Assembly (NCBI GenBank): GCA_037039925.1
Contig: JAXRKP010001740.1
Location: 30,001 to 94,000 of the forward strand
Direction of reading: 5' to 3'
Length of the DNA: 64,000 bases
Origin: Doris montereyensis
Taxonomy: Eukaryota > Mollusca > Gastropoda > Nudibranchia > Dorididae
The notes under the pieces were generated by a model, which was not told the origin of the DNA, made no database searches, and was given only the letters and a program-made list of their open reading frames with translations. Positions within the stretch are counted from its first letter, which is position 1. Each line of letters opens with the position of its first letter. Below, in pieces: positions 1 through 19,779 of the stretch. A program made the translations under genes and the position numbers.

Positions 1-1312
1 GTTTTAGAAAAAAGGTTGGGGGTTTTTTCGGGGTTTTTTTCTTTCTTTTCAGTTTCCATTCTACCTTCTGGTGTATGGGTTTAGATACTGAGATGATCTT
101 TCTCCAGGCTGGCCTGTCCCTGGCATTTTCTGTTTCCTTCCAAAAAAGTTAAATTTCTTTGCTTTAATGCCTCTTTTTATTTTTAAATTTTCTTCCCACT
201 TTCTCCGACTCAGCCTTTTGGTATTTTACCTTGGGTTTTAGTACTGTATACTGATTTAGCTATGCTATTGTCATTCATTCTGTTTACATGCCCAAACCAT
301 CTCAGTTGATTTATTTCCATCTTAGTTTTTATGCCATCTGCTTTGGTTTGATCTCTTATTGTTGTGTTTCTGATTTTGTCTCTTTTAGTTTTCCCTACTA
401 CTCTTCTTAGATATTTCATTTCAGCTGATTGTACTCGTCTGTGCTTTCTGTTGTCTAAGGTTCAGGTTTTGTTGCCATAGAGGAGAGTAGGACAATAAAC
501 TATATTGTATACTGAAAATTCGTGTCTATCGATAAATGTCTTGAGATGGTTATATATTGTCAATGTCATTGCCTTTTGGATTCTCTGGCTGATTTTCTTC
601 TCTTAGTTTTCCCTCTGATTTACTCATTACTCTAGGGTAATTGTAGCTTTAACCTTGTTTTAAATATTCCCTGGCCAATTTTGTGTGTGTTTTAGCTTGC
701 CTAATTACTAGCATTGTTTTGGTTTTTCTTTGCATTTACTCTCATTCCTCTTTTATTTAGTTCATTGTTCATAATGTTGATAATAATATTTGACTGAAGG
801 TCACTTTTTGATTTTCCAAACAGAATTTAATCATCAGCAAATGAAAGCATTGCTACATTTCAAGAGGACTAAGGACACAACCCTGTCTTACTCCGATATT
901 TACATCAAATTATTCAGATACATTTCCAGCTACTCTCACTGTACATGTTGGTTTATAGTAAAAACTTTTAATGGCTTCTATTAAATTTTGCTCTACATTG
1001 TGTTCTTTTAAGGAATGCCACAGTTTGCCCCTTCTCATGCCTTTTAAATGCCTTTTTCTAAGTCAATACAACACAGGTGCAAGTCAATGTTTCTCTCAAG
1101 GAATTTTTCTATTATTTGTCTAATTGTAAATATGTGATCTTGTACATTTCTTCCTGGCCTAAATCCTCCTAATGCTTTTCAATCTGATCCTCTACTCTCT
1201 TCCTTAGTCTCATTTCCAGTATCCTGGCATACACTTTTCCTGGTACGCTAAGTAGTCATATCCCTCTATAGTTGATCCTTTCTTGTATATTGATACTACC
1301 GTTTGGGTTTTT
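1..1312 (-). mobile_element. RTE-like LINE, 5'-truncated copy
   Basis: Read on the minus strand, this matches the RT C-terminal half of the larger LINE copy at 39391-41490. A stretch at 210-419 encodes residues like [17 protein letters not shown] and [11 protein letters not shown]. The 3' end has the same terminal block (cccatacacc...gaaggtagaatgg...actga) at about 45-80. Similarity stops near 1312, where A-rich sequence begins, so the copy is 5'-truncated as expected for target-primed reverse transcription. The reading frame is broken many times and the copy is dead. Assignment to the RTE clade rests on the style of the RT and its C-terminal tail and is not certain. Confidence 0.8.
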
Positions 1313-1500
1313 TCTAATTGGCCAAATAAGCAACAACAAAACAAAACAAAAACAAACAAACAAAAAAAAAAACACGACAAAAAATTGACGTCGATGATCA
1401 CGAAGATGAGATTTTTCATTCATTTTCTTGTCCTTGACATCTGACATGAAGGAGTTTATTGAAGATTTCATTTTCCTGTTGTTGTTGAGTTATTGTTGTT
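1313..1500. repeat. A-rich low-complexity stretch and unique sequence
   Basis: An A-rich run with interspersed C (about 1325-1375) follows the truncated LINE. No coding signal is seen on either strand. Confidence 0.5.
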
Positions 1501-1504
1501 TTTT

Positions 1505-1850
1505 TTAATTTACTCTTTGCTGTTGTTATTGGGGTACATGTACCAGTACATATTATTCTAAAATTATCATTTACTCTTTGCTGTTGTTGTTGGGTACATG
1601 TACTTGTACATATTTTAAAATTATCATTTACTCTTTGCTGTTGTTGTTGGGTACATGTACTTGTACATATTTTAAAATTATCATTTACTCTTTGCTGTTG
1701 TTATTGGGGTACATGTACTTGTACATATTATTCAAAAATTATCATTTACTCTTTGCTGTTGTTATTGGGGTACATGTACTTGTACATATTATTTTAAAAT
1801 CATCATTTACTTTTTGCTTTTGTTATTGGGGTGTTTGCACGTATTATTTG
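1505..1850. repeat. Minisatellite, ~58-60 bp unit, about 6 copies
   Basis: The unit begins tcatttactctttgctgttg and contains the palindromic-looking gtacatgtac..tgtacatatt. About six tandem copies differ by small indels. The open reading frame across it (1578-1868) is a product of the repeat and not a gene. Confidence 0.9.
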
Positions 1851-2049
1851 CAGCTGTCATGTCGATAATCTAACCATTTGCGTAGTTCTAACGCTGTGCC
1901 ATGTTTTTCTTCATTCCAGGCAATCGAGATTCTATCAGAGGTTCTACAACATTCTAGAATTGCCAGTAGTTGACCAAGCCATGACTTTCAATGTTGAATT
2001 TGTAACAAACCAATTATTACATGTACTACTACTACAGCTACAATATAAC

Positions 2050-2175
2050 TCTGAAAATCATTTAAGAGATTGGCAGTAGGACTACTATATAACTCTGAAA
2101 ATCATTTAAGAGTAAGATGTTGGCAGTAGGACTACAATATAACTCTGAAAATCATTTAAGAGATTGGCAGTAGGA
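2050..2175. repeat. Short tandem repeat, ~45 bp unit, 3 copies
   Basis: Three copies of a unit containing actctgaaaatcatttaaga and ggcagtagga lie in tandem. The flanks (1851-2050 and 2175-2970) show no coding or RNA signal. Confidence 0.8.
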
Positions 2176-2959
2176 ACTTGAAGAACGGCTCGGTATGATA
2201 GTAGCATGAACATTACTGCCAAGACGCCGCAATTCTGCACGCTTGTCCGACTATATAAATATAATCAATTTCACTTCTTTTCTTACGAGCAACGTCTTGT
2301 TGTTGTTTTGTTGTTTTTTTTAGGATAATTTTTGTTATTTTCATATCGTATCAAGTACAAATTTTGTACAATTCTTGAAAAGCTTATGTCGCGATATGCA
2401 TATATTTCTAAAAATTGTTAAGCTCGAAAAGAAAAAAGGTTTTCTTCAAAGCATTTGCATAAAATGAAGTGATCAAAACATCTATAATTTTACATGATTT
2501 ACAGCATAAGTTTGCCTTTCATGTCGTTCTTAAATAAAGTCAAATTCACACTTTCTTTTAAGATAACAGAATCACCTTTTTTATCTTCATCGTCTTCTTC
2601 AAATTCAGATTAATCTTCTTTTATTCTCCAGCTGTAAGTAATTAAAATGTGCTAACATTTTTTTTAAAACGTTGCAATACAGTAAGTACATGTAGTTGTA
2701 TAAATAATTAGTTTTATACGGATTTATTGATACCGTCGAGATGTCACGAAAAAAGGACAGTGAACTCTTTTCAAACTCGCTGTTTACTGTATACCCTTGA
2801 ATATGTGTTTTTGTATACATTGTTCGTGAAATGTATAATTTTGTGAATGACATTTCGTTATTTTGGTTACGTTAAGATTGAACGAAAAAATACAACCATA
2901 ATGCGACATAAGGTTTCAAGTAAATGTGCAAAATTTGAACACAAAATGATTTCTTCTTT

Positions 2960-3420
2960 TTCTTCTTCTTCGATCTCTCTACCAGCGGGTCAGATCAGGA
3001 TGAGGATTGTCTCAATGAATTGCAATCTTTTGCAGACTCTCCATAGGGCCGTAGAGCTTTTCTTCGAGAGGTGCCTTTCCCGGCCATATAGCTGTTCTCT
3101 CTGATGTGTAGAGCGGACACTGCTGGAGAATATGTTCAGTGTTCTGGTGGGGCGCTCCACACTCAAACCCTTCTGATTCCCCGACTTTCAGATAACGATA
3201 CATATGTTGATAAAAACGGTTGTGCTCAGTCCTGAGTCTGAATAGTGTGACCTGGGACTTTCTGTCAAGTTGGTGTATGGGATCTTTGGGGTTATAGCTG
3301 CTATGATTTTCTCCCCGTTGATTACAGACAACTGCCTTGATGATTGTCTTTTTTTCGGGCAGAGACTCCTGGGGCATACTCGAACCTTTCTTTGCGAAAA
3401 CGATGTTATAATAGTAATAT
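2960..3420 (-). mobile_element. LINE 3'-end relic (C-terminal RNase H/zinc-knuckle region)
   Basis: The minus-strand frame 3012-3377 encodes a tail of the type seen at the end of non-LTR retrotransposon ORF2: QLDRKSQVTLFRLRTEHNRF followed by a C.CG.P..N.EHIL..CP zinc-knuckle-like motif. It begins without upstream RT and ends at a stop, so it is a 5'-truncated copy. It resembles I/Jockey-type elements with an RNase H domain; the exact clade cannot be decided by eye. Confidence 0.7.
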
Positions 3421-3477
3421 AAAAACGATATCCCGAAAAAAAAACTCTGCTCATCTCAAGTGAAATTGATTTGATTG

Positions 3478-3750
3478 ACCTACATCCACAACTGAGGTGA
3501 TCTCGGGTTTAGAATTTTAATTTTGGCCGGACTGCCCTGTAAACAGCCAAGGGATCTTTGCACAGAGTGTTGTTATCTGCACACGGGACCTCCTTTTTAT
3601 CATCTGTCTCCGATGGTACTAGATGTTGATCCACCTACCTGGACCAGGGGGGGGAAGTTTTACTCGAAAATTTTTTCAACCGTTGGCGGGGCTCAAACCC
3701 ACTACCTTTTGGCTTAGAGTGAGAGGCCGACACCTTGCCTCGAACTACCG
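3478..3750 (-). mobile_element. SINE family A copy (minus)
   Basis: This matches 45068-45325 (same orientation) and 59050-59262 and 60690-60975 (opposite). Shared blocks include cagccaagggatctt, the cctcctttttatcatct stretch and a tRNA-like head at the 3740 end. The tail at 3478-3515 carries the gatctcggg/gatcacc module described separately. Confidence 0.8.
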
Positions 3751-3838
3751 AGTCTCCCAAAGTGAAATTGACTCGTGCACTTGTAATGACCTACTTTCTT
3801 ATTGTACGGAAGTGTCTACCACAGAACACTAAAACTTG

Positions 3839-4530
3839 TTTTCTACCTTTAACTGGGCACTTCACATCTGAACTGAGTGAGGAACTGGTGAAATACATGT
3901 ACCTTACAGCTACACACTGACAAGATCTTTTTCTACCTTTAACTGGGCCCTTCACATCTGAGTCGAGTGAGGAACTGGTGAAATACATGTACCTTACAGC
4001 TACACACTGACAAGATCTTTTTCTACCTTTAACTGGGCCCTTCACATCTGAGTCGAGTGAGGAACTGGTGAAATACATGTACCTTACAGCTACACACTGG
4101 CAAGATCTTTTTCTACCTTTAACTGGGCACTCCACATTTGAACCGAGTGAGGAACTGGTGAAATACATGTACCTTACAGCTACACACTGACAAGATCTTG
4201 TTCTACCTTTAACTGGGCACTTCACATCTCAACTGAGTGAGGAACTGGTGAAATACATGTACCTTACAGCTACACACTGACAAGATTTTTTCTACCTTTA
4301 ACTTGGCACTTCTCCACATTTGAACCGAGTGAGGAACTGGTGAAATACATGTACCTTACAGCTACACACTGACAAGATCTTTTTCTACTTTTAACTGGGT
4401 ACTTCACATCTGAACTGAGTGAGGAACTGGTGAAATACATGTACCTTACAGCTACACAGTGACAGAGTCTTTTTCTACCTTTAACTGGACACTTCACACC
4501 TGAGCCGAGTGAGGAACTAGTGAACTACAT
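3839..4530. repeat. 90-bp minisatellite, about 7.5 copies
   Basis: The unit starts ttctacctttaactgggc and repeats at 3841, 3931, 4021, 4111, 4201, about 4290, 4383 and 4473. Because 90 is a multiple of three, the minus strand stays open and shows a 30-residue repeat, but there is no independent sign of a gene. The unit is homologous to 17370-17465, inside the dispersed repeat called family D here, so the array was probably amplified from a piece of that element. Confidence 0.95.
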
Positions 4531-4939
4531 ATATACCTTTATTAAAAGGGTACAACGTCGTGAAAAAACCCCACTTGTGCTAGTACTAGCCAGGGTCTTG
4601 AATCGGTGTAGTCGGTGTGGTTGTGAATACACAAACTCACATGCACAACACTTCTAATCTATCCCAAACAAATTTATAAGATTGAATGATTGCTGATGAC
4701 CATGGCGAAAATAATAATAACCTGAGCACAATAATTACCCCCCCAGCAAATCAGAAAAAAAACTGAGTTAAAGTTAAAAACAAAAATATGCCTTCCCCCA
4801 CCCCACCCACCCACGACAACCCCAAAAGAAAAAGACAGAAAAAAACAAAACCAACAAACCAAACCCAAAACACACCAAATTTAAAAAGAATCAGCAACCC
4901 GAAAAAAATAAAGATTTACAAGAAGCAAAGACAAAACTG

Positions 4940-5330
4940 TTTGGCCGAAATTTACCCCCACGTCCACCATATGCGGTCATCTCAGGGTTACTAAAGATTA
5001 AACAGCAAGATGTCACTAGATAAACGAAGAAGCAAAAGTAGAAAGGTAGAAGAACCTACAAAGTAGCACCTGCCAACTACCGACAAGACAGAATTGAGTT
5101 GGCGACATCTTCCCATTCAACTTTTTGCTACTTTGAAGGATTCAAAATTGCAAGTGATGGTGGTACTGGTAGAAAAAGAATATATTCATATAACGGTTTT
5201 GGTTGGTTGATTGAAATTTACCCGGTCCACCATATGTGGTGATCTTTCTAAGGGTGAATTAAGAGGAAATAGCAAGATAATACTAATAATATATTAATAG
5301 TTAAATGAACAGGAGAATGAAAAACACCCA
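4940..5330. repeat. Two copies of a short repeat with a CACCATATG-type module
   Basis: At 4945-4985 and 5216-5260 the sequence reads gaaatttaccc..gtccaccatatg(c/t)ggt, followed by related A-rich sequence (agcaagat.., then 'taaa'). A third, similar copy lies at 7612-7700. See the finding on the mobile module. Confidence 0.7.
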
Positions 5331-5535
5331 CCAACTGACCCTCCACAGCAGTACTGTAAACTCCCAAATAGGAAAAAACTTCTATCTAATTTCCATTCTT
5401 TTTTTCAGCAATGAGAAATAAAAATTCATCAACACTTTGATGAACAGTTATATTTGTCTTTATTCTTGAACTCTTTATGTACATATACAAATTGTTGAGG
5501 GGCAAAATGAAGCATAAAAATAAAAAGCCCTCCAA

Positions 5536-5812
5536 TCAAGATGGGAAATCAAGACATAATGCACAATGTGAAATTACCATACCACAAAGGTAAAGACAAA
5601 CATGGAGGCAAAGGGTATGCCAAAAGTCATGAATAATGACATGGAATAATACTGAAGTCCTATAGGAACAAAGACAAGACAAATACAAAGGAATAGACAG
5701 TAAAAAAAAAATCTTTTGGGCACCAATGGAATCGAACCCCAGTCCTCCACGCGACACCCATCACCTTGCCATGAAAAGAGAAGGCACTATCATAGTATCA
5801 ACTAAAACTAGT
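5536..5812 (-). mobile_element. tRNA-derived SINE family E (minus copy)
   Basis: The minus strand has a Pol III B box GGTTCGATTCC, an exact consensus match, at 5728-5738 (plus strand ggaatcgaacc). A tRNA-like head lies beyond it towards 5812, and a body of about 170 bp runs down to 5536. A second copy lies immediately head-to-head at 5836-6030. Confidence 0.8.
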
Positions 5813-5835
5813 AAAGTTCAGGATTGTATTTCACT

Positions 5836-6030
5836 TGATTGATAGTGCGCCCTCTTATCACCACAAAGCAATGAATGCCAAAGCAGAGACCGTGAGTTGG
5901 ATTCCATTGGTGTCCAAAGATTATATTCTGTCTATTCATTTTGTATCTCATCTGTCTAAGCTTTGTCTTTGCTCCTACAGAATTTCTATATTATTTTCAT
6001 GTCCTTATTCATACCATAAAGGTAGTGACA
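5836..6030 (+). mobile_element. tRNA-derived SINE family E (plus copy, diverged)
   Basis: It follows the minus copy in inverted order. It shares gatagtgc, ggattccattggtg(c/t)ccaaag, ctgtctattc and the ttcatgtcc/tattcat blocks. The B box has decayed (agttggattcc). Together the two copies form an inverted repeat with only about 25 bp between the heads. Confidence 0.75.
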
Positions 6031-6070
6031 ATTTTTTAGTGACAACAGATCTGAAAACCGTAGGTCCTTA

Positions 6071-7600
6071 GCTAAAACTCAGGCAAAAAATACAAGAATC
6101 CCACCAATAATTAAAATAAAACATAATTTAACATATTTAAGTCTTATTTGTTGTGTTATCATAATATTAATAAAGAATGTATTTTTTGTTTTATTACAAA
6201 GAAAGAAAAACAACCTTTAAACTACAGCACATTTTCACTTCAGAACTATGATCATGTGCTTATTATCATAATGTAATGAATGTACATAGGAGCTTACATG
6301 TCTGTGTGTGCATGTGCGTGTGTGACATGGTCATCTTGTGTTATTTCTAAACGGAAAAAAGGTCATAAAAATAATACACAAAAATGTTTACAAATTTACA
6401 AAATTACAGAATCCAAAGATTAAGAAAAAAACCAAAGCAAAACAAAAGCAGTGAAAACACATGTACAAGACAAAAATTCCCAATACAAAGAAGTAACAAT
6501 GCAGTGGGTATTCAATGCCCTGTTTTAAAACTAATCCCTTCCCAGTACCTTTACCATTCTCCAAATCACTGGCTTGCTATTGTTAAGCCTTTAGAATGAA
6601 AGAAAAAGGAAAATGATGAAAGACATGAAAGTCACAATGCAAGGTCTCATGAAATGATATCCAATGAAGGAGAACAATGTCAAGAAAAATAAACATGGAT
6701 TATAATTAATTTAGCAAAATTCAGCCCAAAGAATTTTAAGTAAATTGTTTAAATCAGCTTTTGGACTCTTAAAATCCCAAAAGCCTTTTTTCCTTCTCTC
6801 CAATTAATATCAGTCTTAATAAAAAGAATTACATTATGACAAAAATGCATGGATAATTGAAAATCAGAAAGCAAAAACAAATTGAAAGACAAATTTTGAA
6901 GAAATATATATATATATATACAAAATTGAATGGCTAAATTTGAAACGCTGAGTTTGATGAATAATGACTACAAATACAAAACATTTTTTTTTAAAACAAT
7001 CAAGCACGAAAAACATATCCACAAAACGACAAATAAAAGAACCAGTGGTGTTAAACTGGCTCTCATTAGTCTCATCGATGAAAGAAGAAGAAAAAAAGGT
7101 GCAAGGGAAGGATTCAATTTTCAAATAGCATGGCAGGAAGGTTGACGTATTGTCACTGACTGTGACTTCATCAAGTAGGACTGAAGGTATTAAAATTGTT
7201 GAGACGGCATTTGATTACACATTACGTTAACTCAGAAGAATTTTTACTTTGAAAGAGATTCTCGAAATAAGACAACGTACAAGTACAAACAAAAATTGTG
7301 ACAAACACAGACCGAATGTGGTAACAATTTGTTTGCGACACAGGACAATCGACGACTGTGATGATTAGAACAACCAAATCATGAAATGTACAGTTAGGAC
7401 AAATAATATAATGCTGAGCCAACGATTCGTACATATAATCCAAAGAACAGGATTTCTGATTATGAGATAACCTCACAGTCACAACGAGAGCACATGAGAC
7501 AAAAACGGGACAAATTAATTCCAAACGAGTAAATCTCCAACTCAGCAGAATGAGATAACTCATCATGAAAGAAATCAGGAGGAGGAGACCATCCATGATT
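6071..7600. other. AT-rich intergenic stretch, nothing recognised
   Basis: No protein family, tRNA or strong repeat is seen here. A TA microsatellite lies at 6905-6922. The open frames are short and without recognisable motifs. Confidence 0.5.
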
Positions 7601-7609
7601 ACTCAAATG

Positions 7610-7760
7610 ATTGATTTACCCCCATCCACCATATGCGGTGATCTCAGAAGGAAACAGTAAGATAAGTGGAAAAAAGTAAAACTAAAACCTATCGACAGCA
7701 TTCGCAAACCTCCGAACTAACGATTACTCAAAAGATGACTCACGCTGAGATACATCAAAA
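7610..7760. repeat. Third copy of the CACCATATG module with flank
   Basis: The stretch tttacccccatccaccatatgcggtgatctcag, followed by an A-rich flank, matches 4945-5030 and 5216-5330. Confidence 0.7.
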
Positions 7761-8102
7761 CGAGGTCGCCCGAGATTGACTTAATTCAATCTTGTAAATA
7801 CCAAATTACTTCATATATATTCTGTTCAAAAATATGGGTGACAGCCAGCAGTTAAGTTAAGCTGGCCACTTTCAAAATGCTCATGATAGCAGTTCCATGA
7901 ATATCATTTAAAAAACAGGCATAGATGACATAAACGTATTAACATGGATGCAAAAGACAAATTTTTACACATCATCAAACATATGCATACACAAAAATAT
8001 ATTTTATCAACGATTATCAATTCATAAAGTCAAATGTACAGCGACAAAAATCATGATCACATAAGACCATGCAATCCTGAACATATGTATACAACACACA
8101 GA

Positions 8103-8108
<6 letters not shown>

Positions 8109-8150
<42 letters not shown>
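8109..8150. repeat. (TA)n microsatellite
   Basis: About 40 bases of alternating TA. Confidence 0.95.
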
Positions 8151-11100
8151 TCATACAAAATGAAAGACTTTGTGTGCAAGTGCAAGATTACTCGCCTTGT
8201 CAATTGAATAATTACTGCTACTAAAGATAGCATCATTTATTGGACATGTACTCCATTTATAAAAACTGTCTATTAATATTATGTACATGATACAATATAT
8301 GCATATATATAGATATACAAAGTTATTCAAACAAAACTACATTGAAGCTAGTAATTAAGCGTAGTATATCCAAGAACAAACAACCTCCTTGAAAGAAGAT
8401 TATCAAAGAAATTGACACAATCTAAGCCAAGAAAAATAAGAAAAATGGAAATAAAAAAGAAAAGGAGAATTTGATAAGAAATGAAATGTGTGAAAGTCAA
8501 CTCTTCTCAAACAATTATATCTAATCGCCTTCATAAGGGATGATCGAGGAAAAACTATGACAAAATAGAAACAAAGAGAGAGAAAAAAAAAAGGACAAAA
8601 GTTTTAAAAGATGCCAGTTCGGATGAAAACAATGAAAGCATTCACGTTTTTGTTAATATCCACTACTATTAGTTAGTTGAATTGCCATTACATAATATAT
8701 AGCAGTATGCAAAATAAGAAAAATGCCAAACTCATTTTTATATTTCAAGAAATGACCTATTCCTATCGGAAAAGTTTGACATGACGCTGCATGCAATAGA
8801 GCAAATCACACAAAATAGAAAAGAGACAAAAGAAAAATGTTTTCATAAAAAAGAGTCAAGAAGAAAACTAAACCTTTTATCTGAGTTTGGATATCTTAAA
8901 ATCACTGTAGAGATACAGTATGTAGGTTAATTTTATCCACGCATATATATATATATGTATTTACAACATAACAATAATGTTTGTGGAAAGAAACCAAAAG
9001 GCAGTTCCTGAACAAAAGTGTGGCATTTCATTTACACTAAATTAAAATTCAAGATCAAGATGTATGTTCACAACTTTGCCTCGCAGAAATATTTTCGTAT
9101 TACTTCTTCTGAATGGGCGACTCATCATGAGTTTGGAAGTAGTTTCGTCTTTCAGGAGGACAAAAACAGCAAAGAATTAACAAAGACATTCACCGTAAGA
9201 CGTTGGACACCGAAGCCTTTCTTTTCTATTTGGTTTTGAAGTAAGACAAAAATTATAAAAATTAACAAACACATCGGACATTGTTAGGAAAAAGAAATTG
9301 ATTGCTTAATAAATAACACACAAAGCATTTAAATCTTGCGACTAGTTGTTTTCCTGCTATTATTCGAAAAAGACATTTAAAGTTATGTCAGAAACAAAGA
9401 AATATCATCCAAAAATTTGGAAAGGCAAGTTCATAGAATAAGAATTACAAAAATTGCTTTTTAGCACAATCTTAATCAAATATATCAACTAAGAATAGAA
9501 AAACTGCACGAGCAGAGCAGCAACTGCTTTACTACACCAGGGAATGGAAACACTTCAAATAAATTTGAAACAACAACAGAACTCCAACACTACACCCCCC
9601 CCACCCCCGTAAAAAAAACAAAAAATCAGTAACTTCACAAATAACAAAACAAAAATCTAATGAAAAAGTTTTAACTAATTGTAATTTATCCGAGACACCA
9701 CGTTGACTCTAGAATTACTTGAATATCAGCAAGAATTTCCGTACCAGTAAAAGATGAAACAAAAATTACAAACCCATTTCACACATTTTATGGATTTAAC
9801 AAAATAAATTTAATGCTTCTTGCTAAATGGTGACAAACACTAATAGCAGTCAGATTTTTACACACAAGAGAATTATTTCATACAATGACAAGCTACTGTA
9901 TCCTAGTTTAAGATATTTTCCTTCCTTTTGAACCTTTATATTTCTTGTGGAACATTTTGTTTTATTGTTTGTCATATTGAAAGTTACCCCATCTGCCAGA
10001 GTGAAGAAACTGCAATATGAAAGACAAGTGAAAGGGATCCCGTGACATCTAATAATATTATTTCCACGGAAGCAATTACTGTGAGTGAGTGTAAACCAAT
10101 GGGACAACAGGACAAATTCAAACAAAAATTGCATTGAACTAATGCCAAAGCTGCCACGGTAAGGTCAATCCAGTTTTAGAGGAACCAAAACAACAATTTA
10201 TTTATCATTTTTGTCGAGTTTTCCCAACGCTGTTGGTTTACTTTGAAGTATACATTTAACACTATACGCATATCAAATGAATATATAGTATGGTACAAGC
10301 TGAGGTAACATTCTTACTTATTTTTTTTAAACTTCATGTTCATAATAACAAATTTAAACACAAATAAAAGACATTTGAGCTTTATTTCATCGTACATAAT
10401 CATAATTTGGATGCAATATTGGGGGAATTCTACATAGCTCTATTTTAGTTAAACAGCATTTAAGTGTAACTTTAGAAGGACAACAATATACCAAATTTAA
10501 GACAAAACATTTAAATTAAATTCTTTCTTATTGCAACCACTGTGACAAATGAAAATAAGACTTAATGAAATTCCAACACTTCAGACATGCTGAAGAATCG
10601 AAATCATCATGAAATTAACACCAAAAAAACAAAACAAAACTGGAGCTGGTTGACAAAGGAAGTGCTTATCCCTGATAGTAGATTTCAGTTGTGTTGGTTA
10701 CAGATGAAAATCAAAGAGGTACAAGCTGGTATTTATGACCTTATTTTAAAGACACTTTTCCAACTCTCCCCTAATCACACACAAACATGAACATTTGTTT
10801 GTTGTAAGTTAAATTAACAAAAATAATTATAAGGCTTTCCCAAGTGTGATCTCCTTAAGAGAGTCTAACACATTGAACAATTAATTAAAAAGCTAAATCA
10901 CCTAAAACTACAAAACAAAACAAAAATCCAAAATGAAGGAAGGCAGTGATTTAAGTGCGTTGTCTTGTTTTCTCTTCTTCGTAAAATATATTTTCTCTCA
11001 TATTCATAATTTTGACATTGCCAGAGAACAGTATCTATAGCCATAAACAAAACACGTAAAAGGAGCAAGTAAATAAAGATAGCTTCATGTAAGTTTTGGT

Positions 11101-11290
11101 GTGTTTTTTCTCTCTCCACAATATGGACAGAAATGTGTACAATGGTAGTGTAACACAATGATCAAGTGATGATCTCTTTACCCATGGATAGGTATACCAT
11201 CACATGTGCAAGAAAAAGTATGATGTGGAGAACCCAAGTAAATTTATGAATCAATTCCACTTAGTTAAATTGGGATCAACTGAATGACAC
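8151..11290. other. AT-rich sequence downstream of the PCMTD-like gene, probably including its 3' UTR
   Basis: There is no coding signal. Nearest the gene, minus-strand AATAAA candidates lie at 10381-10386 (plus TTTATT) and about 10198, which would give a 3' UTR of about 0.9-1.1 kb. This is inferred, because poly(A) sites cannot be confirmed from sequence. Short TATA runs lie at 8290-8320 and 8944-8957. Confidence 0.4.
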
Positions 11291-11292
11291 TT

Positions 11293-18262
<6,970 letters not shown>

Positions 18263-18934
18263 TCAAAATTTTATCTGAATAAAAGGGAAAAAGTATACAT
18301 GTGATATAATGTGTCGAAAAACAGGGTGAACATTGAAAACAGCACCCAATAAACTTATTAATCTTATATAATCTGCACAATTGCCTTCAAAACAGTGTTC
18401 TATGAAATCAAATAGCATTCTGCAACTCACAAGCAAGTGTTTTTATCAAAGGCTGATGTTAAATTTTCCGTAAATCCAAGAAATGCTTCTGAATACAGCA
18501 ATTAAACATTTTTTTATATCAAAGCCTAAAAATAAATGTTGGAAAGAAAAAAGAGAAATATCGAAAACATTTAGATAGAGATCTTATTATAATCCATAAA
18601 GGCTAACCCTCTCCTCAAGCACTAACATCCCTCGTCTTCCAATGTCACACATGAATTTTGATCTCTATGTGACACGAAGCATGTTTGAAATCCCAATTAT
18701 CGGTACATATACTCCCATTCTTTTTCAAAACATTTAACAAGAAACAGAAATATTGCACACAGTATGAAAGTCTGTGATCAGTTTATAGTATGCCCATGGC
18801 CCTGATTTCCTTCCTTTTTCTGATAAAAAACTGAAGCCTTTTTGACTTTAACAAAACTAGAAATTAAGCTCAAGAGGAAGACAAAGTCCAAAACAACTGA
18901 CTCCCTATGCGTTTCTTTCTATATCATGTCTCTC

Positions 18935-19417
18935 TCCATAACGACCACCTGTCCAACACAACAGCAACCACCTAATTTGACAATCAATCGTCATCATAAC
19001 CTGTATATAACGACCATAAGGTAGAGTCTTACACTATTGGCTACGCCCACTTCACTGCTTGATCGGCACTCATGTTGTTGGGTCATAATCGATCATTAAC
19101 ATTAGCAGTCAGTGTCTTGAAACATAGGTAGGCGGTCATCAACATGAGACTACCAGATAGATGTTCTCGACTTCACAACTCATCACTGTGTCTAGCCATC
19201 CAAATACTTCTATGCAAAACATGCCAGACGAATGGATTGCGTTGCCTATTGTGAAAAAATTATCCCCACTCCCTTTGCTTGCAATCCTATGACCACTACC
19301 GTTGACTGCTGACTAGAGTGGCTTTCATATTTTTTAAATGAGACAAATTCTATCCATCCATATTAAAGCCTGTCCAGAATTACCACTTTGGTCTATGATC
19401 ATTGTGGTCGTTATGGA
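18935..19417. mobile_element. MITE with perfect 14-bp inverted ends
   Basis: tccataacgaccac at 18935-18948 is the exact reverse complement of gtggtcgttatgga at 19404-19417. The element is about 480 bp with no ORF of note. TA-rich flanks and a 'CAGTCC'-like right end suggest a pogo/Tc1-mariner-type origin. An internal partial copy of the end motif lies near 19006-19018. Confidence 0.65.
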
Positions 19418-19496
19418 CTGTATATAATTGCAATTCCAATATATGTTATAGAACTGGGCCTCTTGATGTATAACATCTTTCCTCTCTGCCTGTGGT

Positions 19497-19660
19497 GTTG
19501 GTGGCCTAGTGGTTTAAAGCTGCCGGACTTGGGACCATGAGGTCCTGAACCCGTCTCATACAATCACAAACACAGCTGCATCTGAAAGCAACCTCGCAAA
19601 AACAGTTTCTCCCTCCCCCACCAACAAAAAACCCAAACATGCCCAAACTTTTACTCAGTT
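19497..19660 (+). mobile_element. tRNA-derived SINE head (family B-like), truncated
   Basis: The stretch ggtggcctagtggttt..gccggacttgggaccatgaggtc resembles the head of the SINE at 51975. The body differs, and the B-box region is degraded (ctgaacccgtct), so this is not a functional tRNA. Confidence 0.55.
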
Positions 19661-19779
19661 ATGTCCCTTATGAAAATCCTTCAATATTATTGAGTTGTAA
19701 GCTTGACACTGAATTAAACTGGATATAAGAAAAATAAAGGATTAACATTACAATCAATGTATTGTTCAACTGGCTGACG

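Noticed and set aside
1578..1868. Leucine-rich repetitive frame
   Set aside because: Falls wholly within a ~58-bp minisatellite.
3791..4497. Repetitive minus-strand proteins with a 30-residue period
   Set aside because: Product of a 90-bp non-coding minisatellite; unit length is a multiple of three.
8109..8150. TA run considered as a replication origin or promoter
   Set aside because: Simple microsatellite with no supporting context.
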